This document shows, piece by piece, positions 22,435 to 34,609 of a stretch of DNA of 64,000 nt. Within the stretch, counting starts at the first letter, position 1, and each line of letters starts with the position of its first letter. The translations under genes and the position numbers were made by a program. The notes under the pieces are model-generated. The model made no database searches and was not told the DNA's origin. It saw only the letters and a program-made list of their open reading frames with translations. Origin of the DNA: Rhododendron vialii (taxonomy: Eukaryota; Streptophyta; Magnoliopsida; Ericales; Ericaceae); the NCBI RefSeq assembly GCF_030253575.1, contig NC_080568.1, positions 26,291,501 through 26,355,500 of the forward strand. The letters run 5' to 3'.

Positions 22435-23729
22435 AACGATCATGGTAAATTAGAGATTCTCCCGTTAAAAATCTGACATGATTGATCTAGTAGTTGAAAA
22501 CTACTTGCTACATAGGTACGTCCACCAAAAATGATTAATATAGAGGTACCGTACACAATTAAAGGTGAAAATATGTTTAGACGGGAATATCATCGACTTC
22601 CATATATAGTAGCAAGTCATCGTTAGACGGATCGATCGAGAGAGACAGAACGAGAGAGACGAGGAGAGAGAGACTTTGTAGTCTGCACAAATGATATATC
22701 TCCTCGAAATCTATTAGGGAATGTATACAGAAGGAATCTCATACCAATGTTCTAATCAAGATGTTGAGGATGGTCAATCTCACACATTTGAACACAAAAA
22801 AAAAAAAAAAAACATGTGGTGCGTACTATTTTCTTGACAATTATAGAAAGTACTGCCGTATATTTTTTCTTGAGATAAAAGTACCCATAGTATTGATTAT
22901 TGGGAAGTGTACAGTAGTTCATTCATTGGAATTTTTTTGGACATTTTGTAGTAAAACTCATCACTTTTGTATAAATAATCAATAACATTTGCATAGATAT
23001 TAATAACATGAATTAAAATTTCGTAGCATGATTAATACACAATCATAAGAAATGTTTTGAATGTTCAAAGCCGATGCAATGAATTCATGTCCAATTATTT
23101 TTTATTTTATTTTTTTTGATAATCTTCATGTCCAAATGTTATGAATTTATATGCAAGAGAAATGAATTCAAGATTAATCCAATGAATTGGTATGGAAAAA
23201 TGCTAGTAGTATAAATTCAAGGCAATTGAAGGGCGTTTATAAAAGAAGCATATGTACATGTTTTTGTTTTGAAAAATAAAAACATAAAAAGTACCACTCC
23301 CCGACCACTCCTTTTTCAAATATGTGTGAAGCTCATCCCGTAATTAAATGTATGTGGCCGACACATATGTGTGAGAAGAGTGGTCGATAGGAATGTACGC
23401 AGCATTGTTCTTCTTCTCTCGCAGATTAATTATTGAAGGGAGATACAAATATCCCAAGATATTTACTTACTATGAGACAATTTTAGAAATTATTACTTTC
23501 TACAAGATATTTAGCTAGTAACCAAATATCTGGCTAGTGGTCCCAAGAATCTGTATGCCACCGTGGTGCATCAATTCCCTCGTGAGATTGCGTCGGTATG
23601 ACACAAAAAGGAGAAAAATGGAAGAACAAATATTGGAAGAATTATAATAAAAAAAACATATACATGTGAACAGGTGTGACACAATCACACCACTCGAAAA
23701 GTCACTCCAAAAAATCCTTCTAAATTTCA
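22435..23729. other. Intergenic, nothing recognised
   Basis: AT-rich with simple runs (GA tract near 22640, A run at 22796). A short inverted pair around 23300-23380 (ccgaccactcct, agagtggtcgat) hints at a small foldback element. No gene was recognised. Confidence 0.45.
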
Positions 23730-23969
23730 ATCCGTCCCAATTTGTTTGCTCACCTTTCTTTTTTGGGTTGTCCCAAAATTGTTGGCAAGAAACCACAAAA
23801 AAACCAAAATTCCAATTTTAACCCCTTTGTATCACAACTAATTAAAGTTAGTATTCTACCGTTGTAAAGGGTACTTTTGGAAATCTAAAGACTTTTCAAC
23901 TCAAAGTCTTCAAGTCAATGAATTTGGAGAATTCCTGTAATAAGCAAACAATTATTGGGACGGAGGGAG
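23730..23969. mobile_element. Stowaway-like MITE, left end eroded
   Basis: The right end tattgggacggagggag|TA is intact. The left end keeps only tccgtcccaatttg of the terminal repeat. Confidence 0.65.
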
Positions 23970-24199
23970 TACTAAATTTTAAAAGGGTAGTGACTTTTGC
24001 ACTCTCTTTTTTACTAAATGCAAGCATTCCCATTCCAATTTTTATCCTTTAGTTATTTTCATTGAAAGACAAGAAATGTAGTGCATTCATAAAAAAAGGG
24101 GGTGTGAAAATCATTTTCCATATAAAAATTGCAGTAAAAGAGTAAATTTAAATGTAAGGGGAAATTTGAAATGTTTTTTTGTGTATGTTAAGTGAAAAA

Positions 24200-25040
24200 C
24201 CAGTTGAGGGGGAGAGAGCATTAGTTTCTTATGGCAACTTGGGGGCTGTTTAGGCTGATTTTGGGGTTGTGTGAGGGCTGTATTAGGGGTTGTTTTGGAT
24301 TTGGGTGCTGCTTGGGGGCTAATTGCGGGTTGATTTATTAAAGGCAGATTTAGTGACTGCTTTAATTGGTGCTGTTCTGGGGCAGATTTGAGGCTTTTTT
24401 AAGGGATGTTTTAGGGGATTGGTTGGACTCAGGACCCTGTAGTGAGCAAAGTCACTATAAAATTACAGTGAGCATTTTAGCAATCAACAGTCCGAATTTA
24501 AAACAAGCTTTTTTCAGGTAAGAGTTATTTTCTTCCATGGAAGAGTATTTTTTTTAATACCAACCGTTGAAAACACTTTTGCACGATTGAAATTGCGCGC
24601 TGCAACCCTGTAGTGACTTTGCTCACTTCAATTTCACTGCAACCCTATAGTGACTTTGCTCACTACAAGGTGCCTGGATCCGGGTTTAGGTGCTGTTTGG
24701 GGGCTGAATTTTTGGATTGTTTTGAGGCAGCGGCATGGCGAAACTGAGGTGTTTAGTTGTGGCAGCCGCAATGCAGGCAATGGATGAGTTTTGAAGCTTT
24801 TTGGGTGGTGTTTTGGTTGTGGCTCATGCATTAGCTTGTGAAGCTAGCTCTTGGTGTTTTAAGAGGCTGTGGGGTACGTTGAGATTTCGCGAGTAGCAAC
24901 AGTAGAAGGAGATTGACTACTATTGTGTACTCTTCGAGGCTCTCTTAGTAGAATGATTTTTTTTTTTTTTCTTATTGTAACATTTTCATTTTATTATCTT
25001 TGTAATGAATGAAAATTTTATTTGTTAAATAGGAAAAAAA
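24200..25040 (+). mobile_element. LINE-like 3' region interrupted by a foldback MITE
   Basis: G- and T-rich sequence with repeated ggggctg and gtttgggg words runs to 24429, resumes at 24682 (ggtgctgtttgggggctg) and ends with tttgtaatgaatgaaaattt and an A run at about 25032. The ending resembles plant L1 3' ends. No reverse-transcriptase motif remains. The 24430-24681 hairpin divides it, so the LINE-like piece is older than the MITE. Confidence 0.5.
24430..24681. mobile_element. Hairpin MITE (family also at 41571-41755)
   Basis: The left end caggaccctgtagtgagcaa and right end ttgctcactacaaggtgcctg are inverted. A second inner repeat, ctatagtgactttgctcac, lies near the right end. The copy at 41.6 kb shares the terminal words and the central pair aaccgttg/caacggtt-like segments. 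Confidence 0.7.
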
Positions 25041-25261
25041 AAGAGAAGAAGAAGCAATAATATACCAAGAAAGCACGTTAGCTATCTCTTGGGCTCTTTT
25101 TTCTTCGGCTCGACATATCTCTTAGGCCAGTTTGAAATAAAAGGACACATCTCTTGGGCTTTTGTTGGACTCCTGGGCCAATATTAATTGGGCTTATCAT
25201 TTGCGCAGTATTGATTTATATAGCTATACCTTTATGACGAGGGTTTTGGGACTTTATACCA

Positions 25262-25624
25262 ATTAGTCTCGTATTGTTTGGAAGTAGAATGCGTGATCAC
25301 TTAATAATATTTTAGACCTCTCTAGTCATTTGCTTGAGTTGGAGATAAAGTTTCCACATGGGATCAGATCGGGACTCCTTCCACCCCACATTTTAAAAAT
25401 TCACAATTCACACCCCACGATGATAGACCAATCGAAGGCTGTACAATGATATGACCCAAAGAGTGGTCATGCGTGACAAACCTCAAACGTGATTGCACGT
25501 GAGGAGGGATGTTAAAGAAATAGAGTCTCACATTGCTTGGAAGTGGAATAAGTGATCACTTAATAACATTTAGAATCTCTCCACTCATTATCAATTGGGT
25601 TTGAGTAGGATATAAAGTTTCCAC
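25262..25624 (+). mobile_element. TRIM element, second family
   Basis: Two direct repeats of about 95-115 bases share aatgcgtgatcacttaataa/aataagtgatcacttaataa and gataaagtttccac. After the left LTR is tgggatcagatc (25359-25370), a two-mismatch version of the methionine-tRNA primer site. Before the right LTR (TGTTAAAG, from 25510) is the purine tract gtgaggaggga. The element is only about 360 bases and non-coding. The 5' edge of the left LTR is eroded. Confidence 0.75.
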
Positions 25625-25689
25625 CTAAACCACTCTAGTAGAAGAAAAGAAAAAGAGACCGAAAGTTTTACGAGTAACAACTGCTATTG

Positions 25690-26016
25690 GTACATATAAA
25701 AATCTGTACCAGTGTGCATAAATCTCTTTTTTGTCTCATTTTGAATCTAAAAAAAATGATCGGAGCCACTCATTTTGTTAAAAGTACTTATGGTTCTTTC
25801 AAAAAATAAACTCAATCTAATATCGCGAAGAGCATTGACGAAACATCCAAACTTTGTAGACACCTTAATTGACATTAGATTGAGCTTATTTTTTTATAAA
25901 AATCATAAATAAAGTATTTTAAACAAAATAAGAGGCTTCAATCATTTTTTTAAGACCTAATATGGGTTCAAAAAGGGATTGTACCCACTGGTACAGATAT
26001 AAATCTAAAATATGTA
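25690..26016. mobile_element. Foldback MITE of the cactggtac family
   Basis: The left arm aatctgtaccagtg pairs with cactggtacagat at the right, with inner arms aatgatcggagccactcatt and the inverted ttcaatcattttttt. The centre carries taatatcgcgaag. A partial second copy follows at 26206, and a diverged full copy lies at 34610-34988. Confidence 0.75.
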
Positions 26017-26205
26017 CAATTAGACTTTCTCATAAACCTACGTGTGTACAACTTTTTTTAAGACTAAAGCATATCCATCATGGTGATTTGCATCACCTTT
26101 GTGATGTCACAACGGTAACATTATTCAATAAAATTATGTGTACACCATTTGGAGTACAACGCGGTATCCATCTCGGGATTTCGTATAGATGATTGAAACC
26201 ACTCA

Positions 26206-26395
26206 TTTACGAAACATCCAAACTTTGTAGACACCTTAATTGACATCGGATTGAACTTATTTTTTTGTAAAACCATAAATAAAATATTTTAAATAAAAGA
26301 AGCAGCTCCAATCATTTTTTTAAGACCCAATATGGGTTCAAAAAGGGATTGTACCCACTGGTACGAATATAAAATCTATACAATTAGACTTTCTC
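26206..26395. repeat. Partial tandem copy of the preceding foldback element
   Basis: Repeats the right half of the 25690-26016 element plus about 30 bases of flank: cgaaacatccaaactttgta, aaaagggattgtacccactg and agactttctcataaa occur in both copies in the same order about 360 bases apart. Both copies ending at the same flank suggests unequal exchange and not a second insertion. Confidence 0.8.
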
Positions 26396-26412
26396 ATAAA
26401 GCTATGTGTGTA

Positions 26413-28243
26413 TGTAAGGACCCGGATTTTTGACCTAATTTTTTTATATATAATAATATTATTAGGATTATTTTCTTAATACAATTACTTATATATATAT
26501 ATATATATTTTACAAACATGCATGCAATCTTCTTTTTTTTCCGTGCATGCATGCACACACTCTCATCTCCCTCACCTCACTCTCCTGCAATGTCTCTCTC
26601 CCTCCCTGCCACAGCTCCTTTTCTCTCCAGCCATTACTCCCTCCATTTCCTTTCTCTACAAGAAAAACAAAATTCATCCCTCTTGCCCCAAACCAAAAAC
26701 TACTTCATCACCAAGCATGATCCGAAATTCAAATACGTTCATATCCATTTCTTGTTTCCTCTCTAGCCCCAAAAACAGTTCCTATTTGTCCATTTCAAGT
26801 ACCATGAACCTAACCTCCATTAAATGTCATCTTATCACCTTATCCAAAATTCTCCTATAAATACCTCATCACTTCAACCTACGAGCTCTCCATTGCAACC
26901 ACCACCCTCCACTAAGTAAGAACTAAGAGAAAATCGTGGCCTATTAAAGCTCAAACCATGGAGTTTTAGAGAGAGAAAAGTGGGTTTGTGCTCTAAAACG
27001 AACCAAAACCCATATTGACCGTTCCAAACACTTTTTACAACTCAAAGCATCCCCAAACGACATCCAATTCGGTCTCAAGGTTCCTCCATAACCAAAACCG
27101 AAGTCATCTTCCGCAAAATTCAAGTTTCGGTTTGTGAATCAATCTGATCCAATCGAGGTTTTATGATTCATTCCAACCACTCCTCTAAGTATAATTATGT
27201 ATTTTTAGACCTAAAATATAGCCCATGTGAACCCATGCATGAAACCATAGCCGAACGAACAAAAAAATAAATTCCAGTCGCGACATTGTGGCCGTGACCT
27301 TCGAGTTGCCCAGCCGCAAAAATCAGGGTTCCGACCTCGCGGGCCGCAAGGTCAACCCGGTCAGACCTTGCGGTGAGAACTGTTTTGGTTCGAATCAACT
27401 TTGCGACCTTCCGAACCGTTTTTTGACACCCGGACTATTTTTCCTAGACTTTTCACACCTTAAGAATCATAACTTGTTAATATCATATATTTGTTATTTT
27501 ATTCTCTATTTATTATATTTTTTTACTTGTTTTCATTCAAAGTTTAAAAACGAAAAATCTTTGCGACCTTTCCAAGAACGTTTTTACCACCCAAACTATT
27601 TTTCCTAGACTTCTCGCATCTCAAAGATGATATCTTGCTAATTTCATATTTCTTTTATTAAATTTACTATTTATTATTATTTTTAAAGTGTTTCCAATCA
27701 AAATTACTTTACGACCTTATAAACCTTGTTATTAATGCCCGAGTAATTTTTTTAGACTCCTTACGATCCTAAGATGAAACTTTGTTAATCTCAACATATT
27801 TTATTTATAAGATTATTTATTATCTAATTATTTTATTTTCGGCAACTTTCGTTAATATCTTTATTTTAAAATAATCTCACGACCATCCGAGCTCAACTTT
27901 TGACATCCAAACATTTTACATAGGACCATAGGACTCCTATTAAAGTCATGATAATTATTCTAATATTTTTATCTATTTATTGTACGTAATTAGTTGTTAA
28001 TCTAATTTCTTAAAATACTAATGCAAGCCTATATATATATTATTTTATCAAAACTTTTGTTGATAAAAGTTTCTTGCTTTATTATTAACTTCTTGGCCAT
28101 ACAAGACTAAGGGCAACGGCCCAGAAGCAGAGATCGAGTATGCTTGAGATATGAATTGAGACTAGAGTCGCTATGGAGTTATTTCAATAAAATTTTATTA
28201 TTTTTATTGCCTCAGAAATTCCTTAAAAAATTGGGGCGTTACA
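26413..28243 (+). mobile_element. Long LTR (about 1.83 kb) of an LTR retrotransposon
   Basis: Starts TGTAAGGACCCGGATTTTTG and ends TTGGGGCGTTACA. Directly after it, at 28247-28258, is tggtatcaaagc, a one-mismatch methionine-tRNA primer-binding site, so this is a 5' LTR. About 370 bases of leader follow before a Helitron begins; no gag or pol and no 3' LTR are in the window. It shares the ending gggcgttaca with the solo LTR at 13.4-16.2 kb. Confidence 0.82.
27405..27965. repeat. Diverged tandem repeat inside the LTR, four units
   Basis: Units start near 27405, 27559, 27707 and 27873 and share the skeleton gcgacctt...tttttnacacccnnac-tatttttcctagacttctc followed by an AT-rich tail with tatttattat. 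The period is about 150 bases with heavy divergence. Confidence 0.65.
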
Positions 28244-28925
28244 AAATGGTATCAAAGCGTAGGTTCAACACTCGGACTTGGGTAGATTGAATAGACCACA
28301 TTCTGATAGCGTAGATTCAAGTAACTAAACGTTTACCGTATCTATTACTCCTCTAAATCACGAGATATTTTACCTAAGTATATCATATAAGTATTTATCG
28401 TTTTTTACTGATAACTGTTAGGAAAGTAAGGAAAATTCAAAAATTAGGAATCAGAATAAAATTAAGAAACATTAATTTTAGTTTTTTCTTTCATCCTTCT
28501 TCCAAATATTTATTCTTTCCGAGTATATTTTTAGTCTTACTATCCGTAAATCTCAGCTATAGAAAAAATATATACAAATCTGATGGTCCAAAATATAGAT
28601 AATTCAAAAACCATCTATATAATAAAACAGAGCTGTGTTTGAATCCAAAAGACAACCAACGCTCTAGATTTGTCCTCATGCCTACATAAATCTCTACCAT
28701 TCATTCTACTATGGCATTTCTGTAAATATTTGATCCATCCAAGGGTTATCATAAATGGCATTTTGGTAAAACTAGGATTAGATTTCCAAAATTTGAAACG
28801 TAGAAACGCAGACATTTTGTGAAACCCTAACCGTATTCCCATACCTCACCCTCCTTCTGTCTCCCTCTCTTCGATCGCTCTCCTAGCTCCACCGACTGGA
28901 GCGGCGAGCCACCACCGACCGGCGT

Positions 28926-29003
28926 GCGATCAAGAGCAGCATCACCTTCCTCGACACCTCCGATTGCTACAGGCCAGACACCAATGAAGTACTCCTCCAT
29001 AAG
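28926..29003 (+). pseudogene. Captured exon fragment of an aldo-keto reductase
   Basis: The frame from 28926 reads AIKSSITFLDTSDCYRPDTN then EVLLHK, ending exactly at a splice donor, aag|gtgcgt. The motif ITFxDTSDxYxPxTNEVLLxK is the N-terminal active-site region of plant auxin-induced/perakine-type aldo-keto reductases, where the Asp and Tyr of DTSDxY are catalytic-site residues. Arg replaces the usual Gly after Tyr. It is only 26 codons, with no following exon recognised, so it is a captured relic inside the Helitron. Confidence 0.72.
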
Positions 29004-29009
29004 GTGCGT

Positions 29010-29010
<1 letters not shown>

Positions 29011-29050
<40 letters not shown>
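29011..29050. repeat. (CT)20 microsatellite
   Basis: Pure CT repeat starting a few bases after the splice donor of the captured aldo-keto reductase exon. Confidence 0.9.
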
Positions 29051-29053
<3 letters not shown>

Positions 29054-31962
29054 CCTTCCATCTACTGATCTACTGGGTGGCAACTCTTATTTTTCCGACT
29101 GCCTCATCTACCACCATGTATTCAAGTAAGCCAAAATATTCCCAAACCGGAAAGAGCAAATCCACCCACGCATTATTTTCGAGTTCAATTGATCTAAGGT
29201 AAATTACTAAACCTGGTTAGCATTATTGGAATTCCAGATTAGGGTTTTTATCTTGGATTTGAATTTGGTTTTCGAATTTGGCTTTTATCCTGTTTAAAAA
29301 AACTGCGGCTGCAAACTGCAGAGTAATGGGTTTTCAAAGGGAACAAAGGGTTGACAAAAGCGTCGGCGGTCAACATCAGAACTTTAGGTTGGCATTCCGC
29401 CGGCAAAAGGGGTACATTTATCTATAGATATGTATTGATACTTATTTGTCTTTATAGTGTAAAAGCCATTATCGAGTCATTTGATTCGAGCAGCTTATTT
29501 TTTAAAACTTAGAGCTTCGAAAACTTGGATTTGGCTATGGGTGTGTTAGTAGGGATGAGTTGGGGGAATCAAAACCATTAAGTGATTTGTTTCAAGCATT
29601 GGGCAAACCATGGTGAGCTTAGGGATGGTGAGGAATTAGATTAAAAGCTCCACCTATGGTTGATGCTTGTTTTTTTTTCCACGAATAGTGTTATGAATTT
29701 TGTGCTCAAAGCCAGTTAAAACTTCCATATCGGTGATTTTTCCCTTTCTTATATTTTGTTATGTCAATTTTTTTTTAATCAAAAATCTCATGTGGTGTTG
29801 TGGGCCTAATTTAAAATTTTCTTTTGTTATTATTCTCTTTTCAGCTACTATTCTTTTACGATGTGGTGATCTGTTGGAAAGTCCTAGGTGCTCATTGGAT
29901 AAATTAAGCCCTTTACTCCTTTAGTTTTGATGATGTTATGAGTTTTGTGGATTGGAAAAAACATTCATGTATACTGTACTTAATCAAAAGGCGGACAATC
30001 AGTTCCACTTCAGTCATGATTAGTAGGCAGCGGCGGAGGGAGTTCTTCGGCAGCAGCAGCAGCCAAGTGGTTGTTTCTTTAGCAGCAATTGTTTAAGACC
30101 AGAGGTGTGTCATGTGGATTTTCGATGGCGAGTCTGAGTGTTTGCACCAAACGGAGCAAGTACTACGATTTTTTCCTCTCATCATCATTTATTTATGGAG
30201 TTCAATTCTCGCTTCATGTTTGATTTCATTTGTCTAAATCCTTGGTATTGTGATTCAATGGTGGGAAACCACCAAAGGGAACTGCATTTCAATGAGTGGG
30301 TGACCCTTCATCGGTGATCGGAGCAAAAGTTTTACGTCTCTCTCTCAACCATCTATCTTGAACTGCATTTCTAAAATTCATAGTGCATGCTATAAATCAA
30401 ACTGTTGATACTGTTGAAAATTCATAATGCATTCTAAAATTCATACTGTTCTTATTTGTGGAACTTGACTGACTACTTAGTAGCCATTGTTTCATACTTG
30501 CGTGCTTGATAAGTTATTTTCATGTTCAGATTGGTAAGCCGTGCGGGTCTGGAAAAGATGCATATGTAGTGTTTGTTAAAAAGCCTATATGAAAGAACGC
30601 CAAGATAATGGAGAGCAAATTGATTCTTTTGGGAGCAAAATGTTTTTGTTTCGTGGTTGTTAGGATGTGGTTAGTGGCGAAAGTTGTGATGACAATACCA
30701 ATTTAGTTCCATGACATGAGCCTCAAAACTATTTTTCAATGATGCAGTTTTTGCGGTTTTTATGGATGAGAAATGTTAAAAGCTGAGAACTATGACCACA
30801 TTTAGATATGCATATCAAATATGTGGTTCATGTATTGAAATTGGTTCTCCTTCATTCATTTTGTGATAGATTTGTAGATGGATGATTTCTACATTGAACC
30901 CAAAATTTTATCTTTCGTGCAGGAAGCGACTTTTTAACACGTCTCCTCCATCGTCCACCCACACCACCGCTCACCTTGCCCCTGATCAAAGACAAAGAAC
31001 CTCCCCTTGCAGCAGTAGGCCCATCCACTGATGACCACCGACATCATCCCATCAGCACCATGGAGTGATTCGGCCCCTCTTCTTTTCTGTCCTCCATCTC
31101 GTCTAGCGAAATCACGGCAACGATAACAACCAGGGGTAAAAACGTGTACTCATTCAGTACCTTTCTTATTCTTTTGGTCAATCCTTAACTTGGGTTTCTA
31201 ACATGATTTTTAATCTTCATAAGTAGAATTCATGTTTTTGTTAAACTTTGCATTCATGGTGTATAGATGAAAACTGAATAATTAAGATAAGGCCCATTCC
31301 TTCTTTTTATTCTTTACGTGGCTTTTAGTTCACTATCATGAACAATTAACAAAAAGAATTATGGGCCTTCAGAAATTTATTTGGTTTGTTATTGGCTTTT
31401 ACTAAGGAGTTTTACTGATAGTTTCTCTGCTTTATTTAATCCCTTTTGAATACCTTGCCTTCCAGCATTAGTATCAAGTGTGGCATGCATAATGGCCTTT
31501 GTAATGACCATTGGGTTGAATAGTTGTGTGAATTGAAGCGGCTATTTGTTTCGAGAGAGTATTAACTGAGTTACTCAAAAACTTAATGTGCCTATATGAG
31601 AAAACTTGAAATGGACGAATAAATAGAATAAATCATTTCTCAAGTTCTTAATGTGTCCAATTTCATTTGGGCAAAATTTTGATTTGGTTTTAATTGTTTC
31701 AGGTGTGAATAAATCATTTCTCAAGTTCTGAACTTAATTGCATAATGTAGTTCAACGTATTTTATTTTTCAGATGTGGAGATATGGAAGGTTTCGAATGG
31801 GGAAGGCATGTACGGGTATATTGGCTATGAGGCTGCCCTTTTTTATGGCACTTAAAAAATGCTTTTTGAAAAACTGATGATTCTACATTCCAATAATTGC
31901 ATATTGTGGTTCAACGTGAAATTGAATACTTGCAATGCTCCAAGGGTAATCAAGAAGCTGTT

Positions 31963-32195
31963 GGCTTTGGTGGTGTGCTTATGGATGACAAAGGAGCATG
32001 GAATTCAGGAGTGCATCCTCGGACAAGGGGAGACTCAAGTAGAAATGGAGATGGATTTGCTGCAAGTAGTGAATCTAACCAAAGAAAATCCAGCTCCTCA
32101 TCGCCTTCATAGGAATCTGATTGAGAATTGTCAGATTTGTAGTAAGAGCTCTATGAATCACACTCCACAAGAGGGGAACAAATTAATTAAGTGAC
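31963..32195 (+). pseudogene. Frameshifted RNase H-like fragment
   Basis: One frame reads FGGVLMDDKGAW, resembling the start of the RNase H domain of plant non-LTR retroelement-like proteins. After a frame change the next reads VEMEMDLLQVVNLTKENP, then IENCQICS and TPQEGNKL, matching the order of conserved parts (ME-D-LQVV, HR/REGNKLAD-like end). The catalytic acidic residues are only partly preserved. It is a degraded piece carried in the Helitron; assignment is by motif order only. Confidence 0.5.
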
Positions 32196-32828
32196 TGATG
32201 TTCTGGATTATGTTGGCGAGACTCAATGGTGGTGTGTTAATATGAAACACTCAATTGTGATTTCCAAAAGGGAAATCTTCTTGCAGCTAACATTGTAGCG
32301 GCTGAATGTGAGAGGCAATGCGGCCTTTACGCGGTTCCTGTCATTTGTGTACATACCAAAAAATAATAGACTTGGTCATGTCCCCTTTGAAGTGTAAGCT
32401 AAAATGGGCATGTGTTTGTTTTAGTCTTATTGCGTGTAATTAGTTACTTCTTGCTATGGTCATTGGCATCAAAATGGGAAGGAGAATGGTTAATAGAACA
32501 TGTTTGTCATTGGTGGTTCTTTTTTAATAGACAATGTTATGATTTTTACCGTCATGCAGTCTCAAGGGAGAGCCCAGTGGAATCAAGTGGGGTACTTTTT
32601 CCACTCTCATGGTACATAATTTGAATAAATGGACCCTATTGGAAGTTTATTTAAGAAAATGACTTATAGGAGATTTTGTCTTTATCGGTGGGGTGGTAAA
32701 TTCCAGAAAAATGACAATTCGATTTTGTTTTTTTCAAAATGTGTCGCGCCGTGCCTAAAAATGGCAATTCGATTTAGATTTTTTCAAAATGTGTTGCGCC
32801 GTGCCTTAAGGCACGGACATTCGCTAGT

Positions 32829-33399
32829 TGTTCCATATTATATAGATAACTTTATTTTTGCGCTATACTAAAATACCACTAATTACATATAATTATTGCC
32901 TTTTATTTTGCTTTCGGGCCAATAATTTTTTTCTCATTTCTTACCGGATCAGTCCGGGCGGGTAAATCCGTCCCTCGAACAGGGCGACCCGCCCCGTTCC
33001 GTCCGGTTGCCATTCCCATTCATATGCTCTGCGTACGGTTTACGCGTTTTCATCACTCCCCTCTCAGCATCGGATCACCACACACCCTACCATCTAAATT
33101 GCAGCAGGTTTGATTCCAAAGGGGTCCACTCTCTTTGGTTGGATCCTTTATTTTCCAAAGGAGTAATAAAACCCTTGGCCTTGGTTATACCGCATCAATC
33201 ATGACTTTACGCTTCACCAAAGTACGCTCCATCAAAGTAAAGATTTTACCGATGGGCCCACCTTCTTTTGCAATGAATTTCCTTTTGGTAGATTAGTCGT
33301 CCAATCGTGTGGCCCCTTGTTTGTCTATTTTCTCACTTATAGTCGACGAATCGACTAAGAGTTGTTATACGTGTATGCTGTAATGTGGGTGTTTGTGAT
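32829..33399. other. Intergenic, nothing recognised
   Basis: Includes a GC-rich patch at 32945-33010 with repeated cgacccgccccg-like words. No coding domain is recognised. Confidence 0.4.
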
Positions 33400-33993
33400 G
33401 GGAGAGTTTGGTTCCTTACCGTATTTCAAGACTTCTCTGAAAGCAAATTTAATGAAGTGAATGGAGATGAAAGAAGAACAACAAAATGGACTTTATTATT
33501 CTTCGAGATATAAGTCGATTGACGATGAGAACACAATCGAACAGACAATTACGTTACAAACTACTCCTAGAGCAAGAAATGTAAAGTACAGATAAAAGTA
33601 GAAGCCTTTGGGTGATTGATTGGGGGTTGTAACTGTCTTCAATTCTTGTATTTATAGTGTGTAGCCTTGACTTGAAATTCAAACCAAATGAAATTCCCTC
33701 CTCTGGTTTGAATTGGGCGGTTACTTCCTCATTTTGCTCCATGATCTTACACGTTCCCAATGTTGTAATTGCTTTAACTGCCTGTATTAACTGTCTTATC
33801 CACAATCTGCTTATGACTTGTGCTTCGAAATGTGTTCCGGATTTGAATAATTACTAACCGTCGATCAGTCCACTTGATTTTCCTTAATAGGATTCACATT
33901 GAATTTAAATTAATTAGTCTAAAACATGTTGACACGTGTCACATTTTGACCCAGTCGATCATAATAGACTAAATTACCAAATTATGGTGTAAA
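33400..33993 (-). mobile_element. LTR-like sequence on the minus strand
   Basis: Read on the minus strand it begins TGTTTACACCATAATTTGG, has a TATA-like cactataaatacaag near 33655, then a transcribed-leader-like stretch and aataataaag near 33490. That is the layout of an LTR (U3, TATA, R, polyadenylation signal). The far end and any target duplication could not be fixed, and no internal genes adjoin it. Confidence 0.5.
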
Positions 33994-34609
33994 CACCCCT
34001 ATGGATTATGATTATGAAAAATCGTTATGAGCACCGCTAAGTGGTGCTCTAGGATTTTATCTACCGCACATGCGTGATGAAAAAATGTTTTGGAGCACGA
34101 CGTGGCTTCGCTATGAGAGCACTGAATAATCGCTCGAGGATTATTCACTGATTCATGTTTTATTTTTTATCTGTGTGTGATCTCTATGGGCACATTTGAT
34201 TACCACGTTATTTTTGGAAGGATAAAAGATGAAATTAATAATGGCGATAAAGGGGACATCGGGTTCTTAGGATAATACTCCTAGATGAGATTTTATTCTT
34301 AAGGTTGTACAGGGACTAATTGTATTTTGTTTGATTTGGGTGGATATACGATGGCATGAAGAGTGAATAATCATTTTGATCATTCACAACAAGGGAAAAA
34401 CAATCCCAATGGTTGGGATTAGCCAATACCACCCGTCAGATGGTATTGGAAAGTCCCGTAGATGAGGTATCAAGTGGCCAAATAATCCCTCTCTAGTCCG
34501 ATCTTGAAAGTTGTCGTTGGAGTGTGTGAATGGTAATTTGCTCTAAATGCAGGGACGGAGCTACTGACATAGGTGGAGGTGCCATGGTACCAGAAATGAT
34601 AACGGTGCA

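Larger units (their letters stand above)
28614..32828 (+). mobile_element. Non-autonomous Helitron, about 4.2 kb
   Basis: The 5' end is A|TCTATATAATAAAACAG. The 3' end is a GC-rich hairpin ccgtgccttaaggcacgg (32799-32816), then seven bases, then CTAGT|T. TC start, CTRRT end, subterminal hairpin and insertion between A and T are the Helitron signature. No Rep/helicase is readable, so it is non-autonomous. The last 100 bases are tandemly duplicated (gcgccgtgcc occurs twice with the same lead-in). It carries an aldo-keto reductase exon and an RNase H-like scrap, and lies about 370 bases inside the preceding retroelement. Confidence 0.85.
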
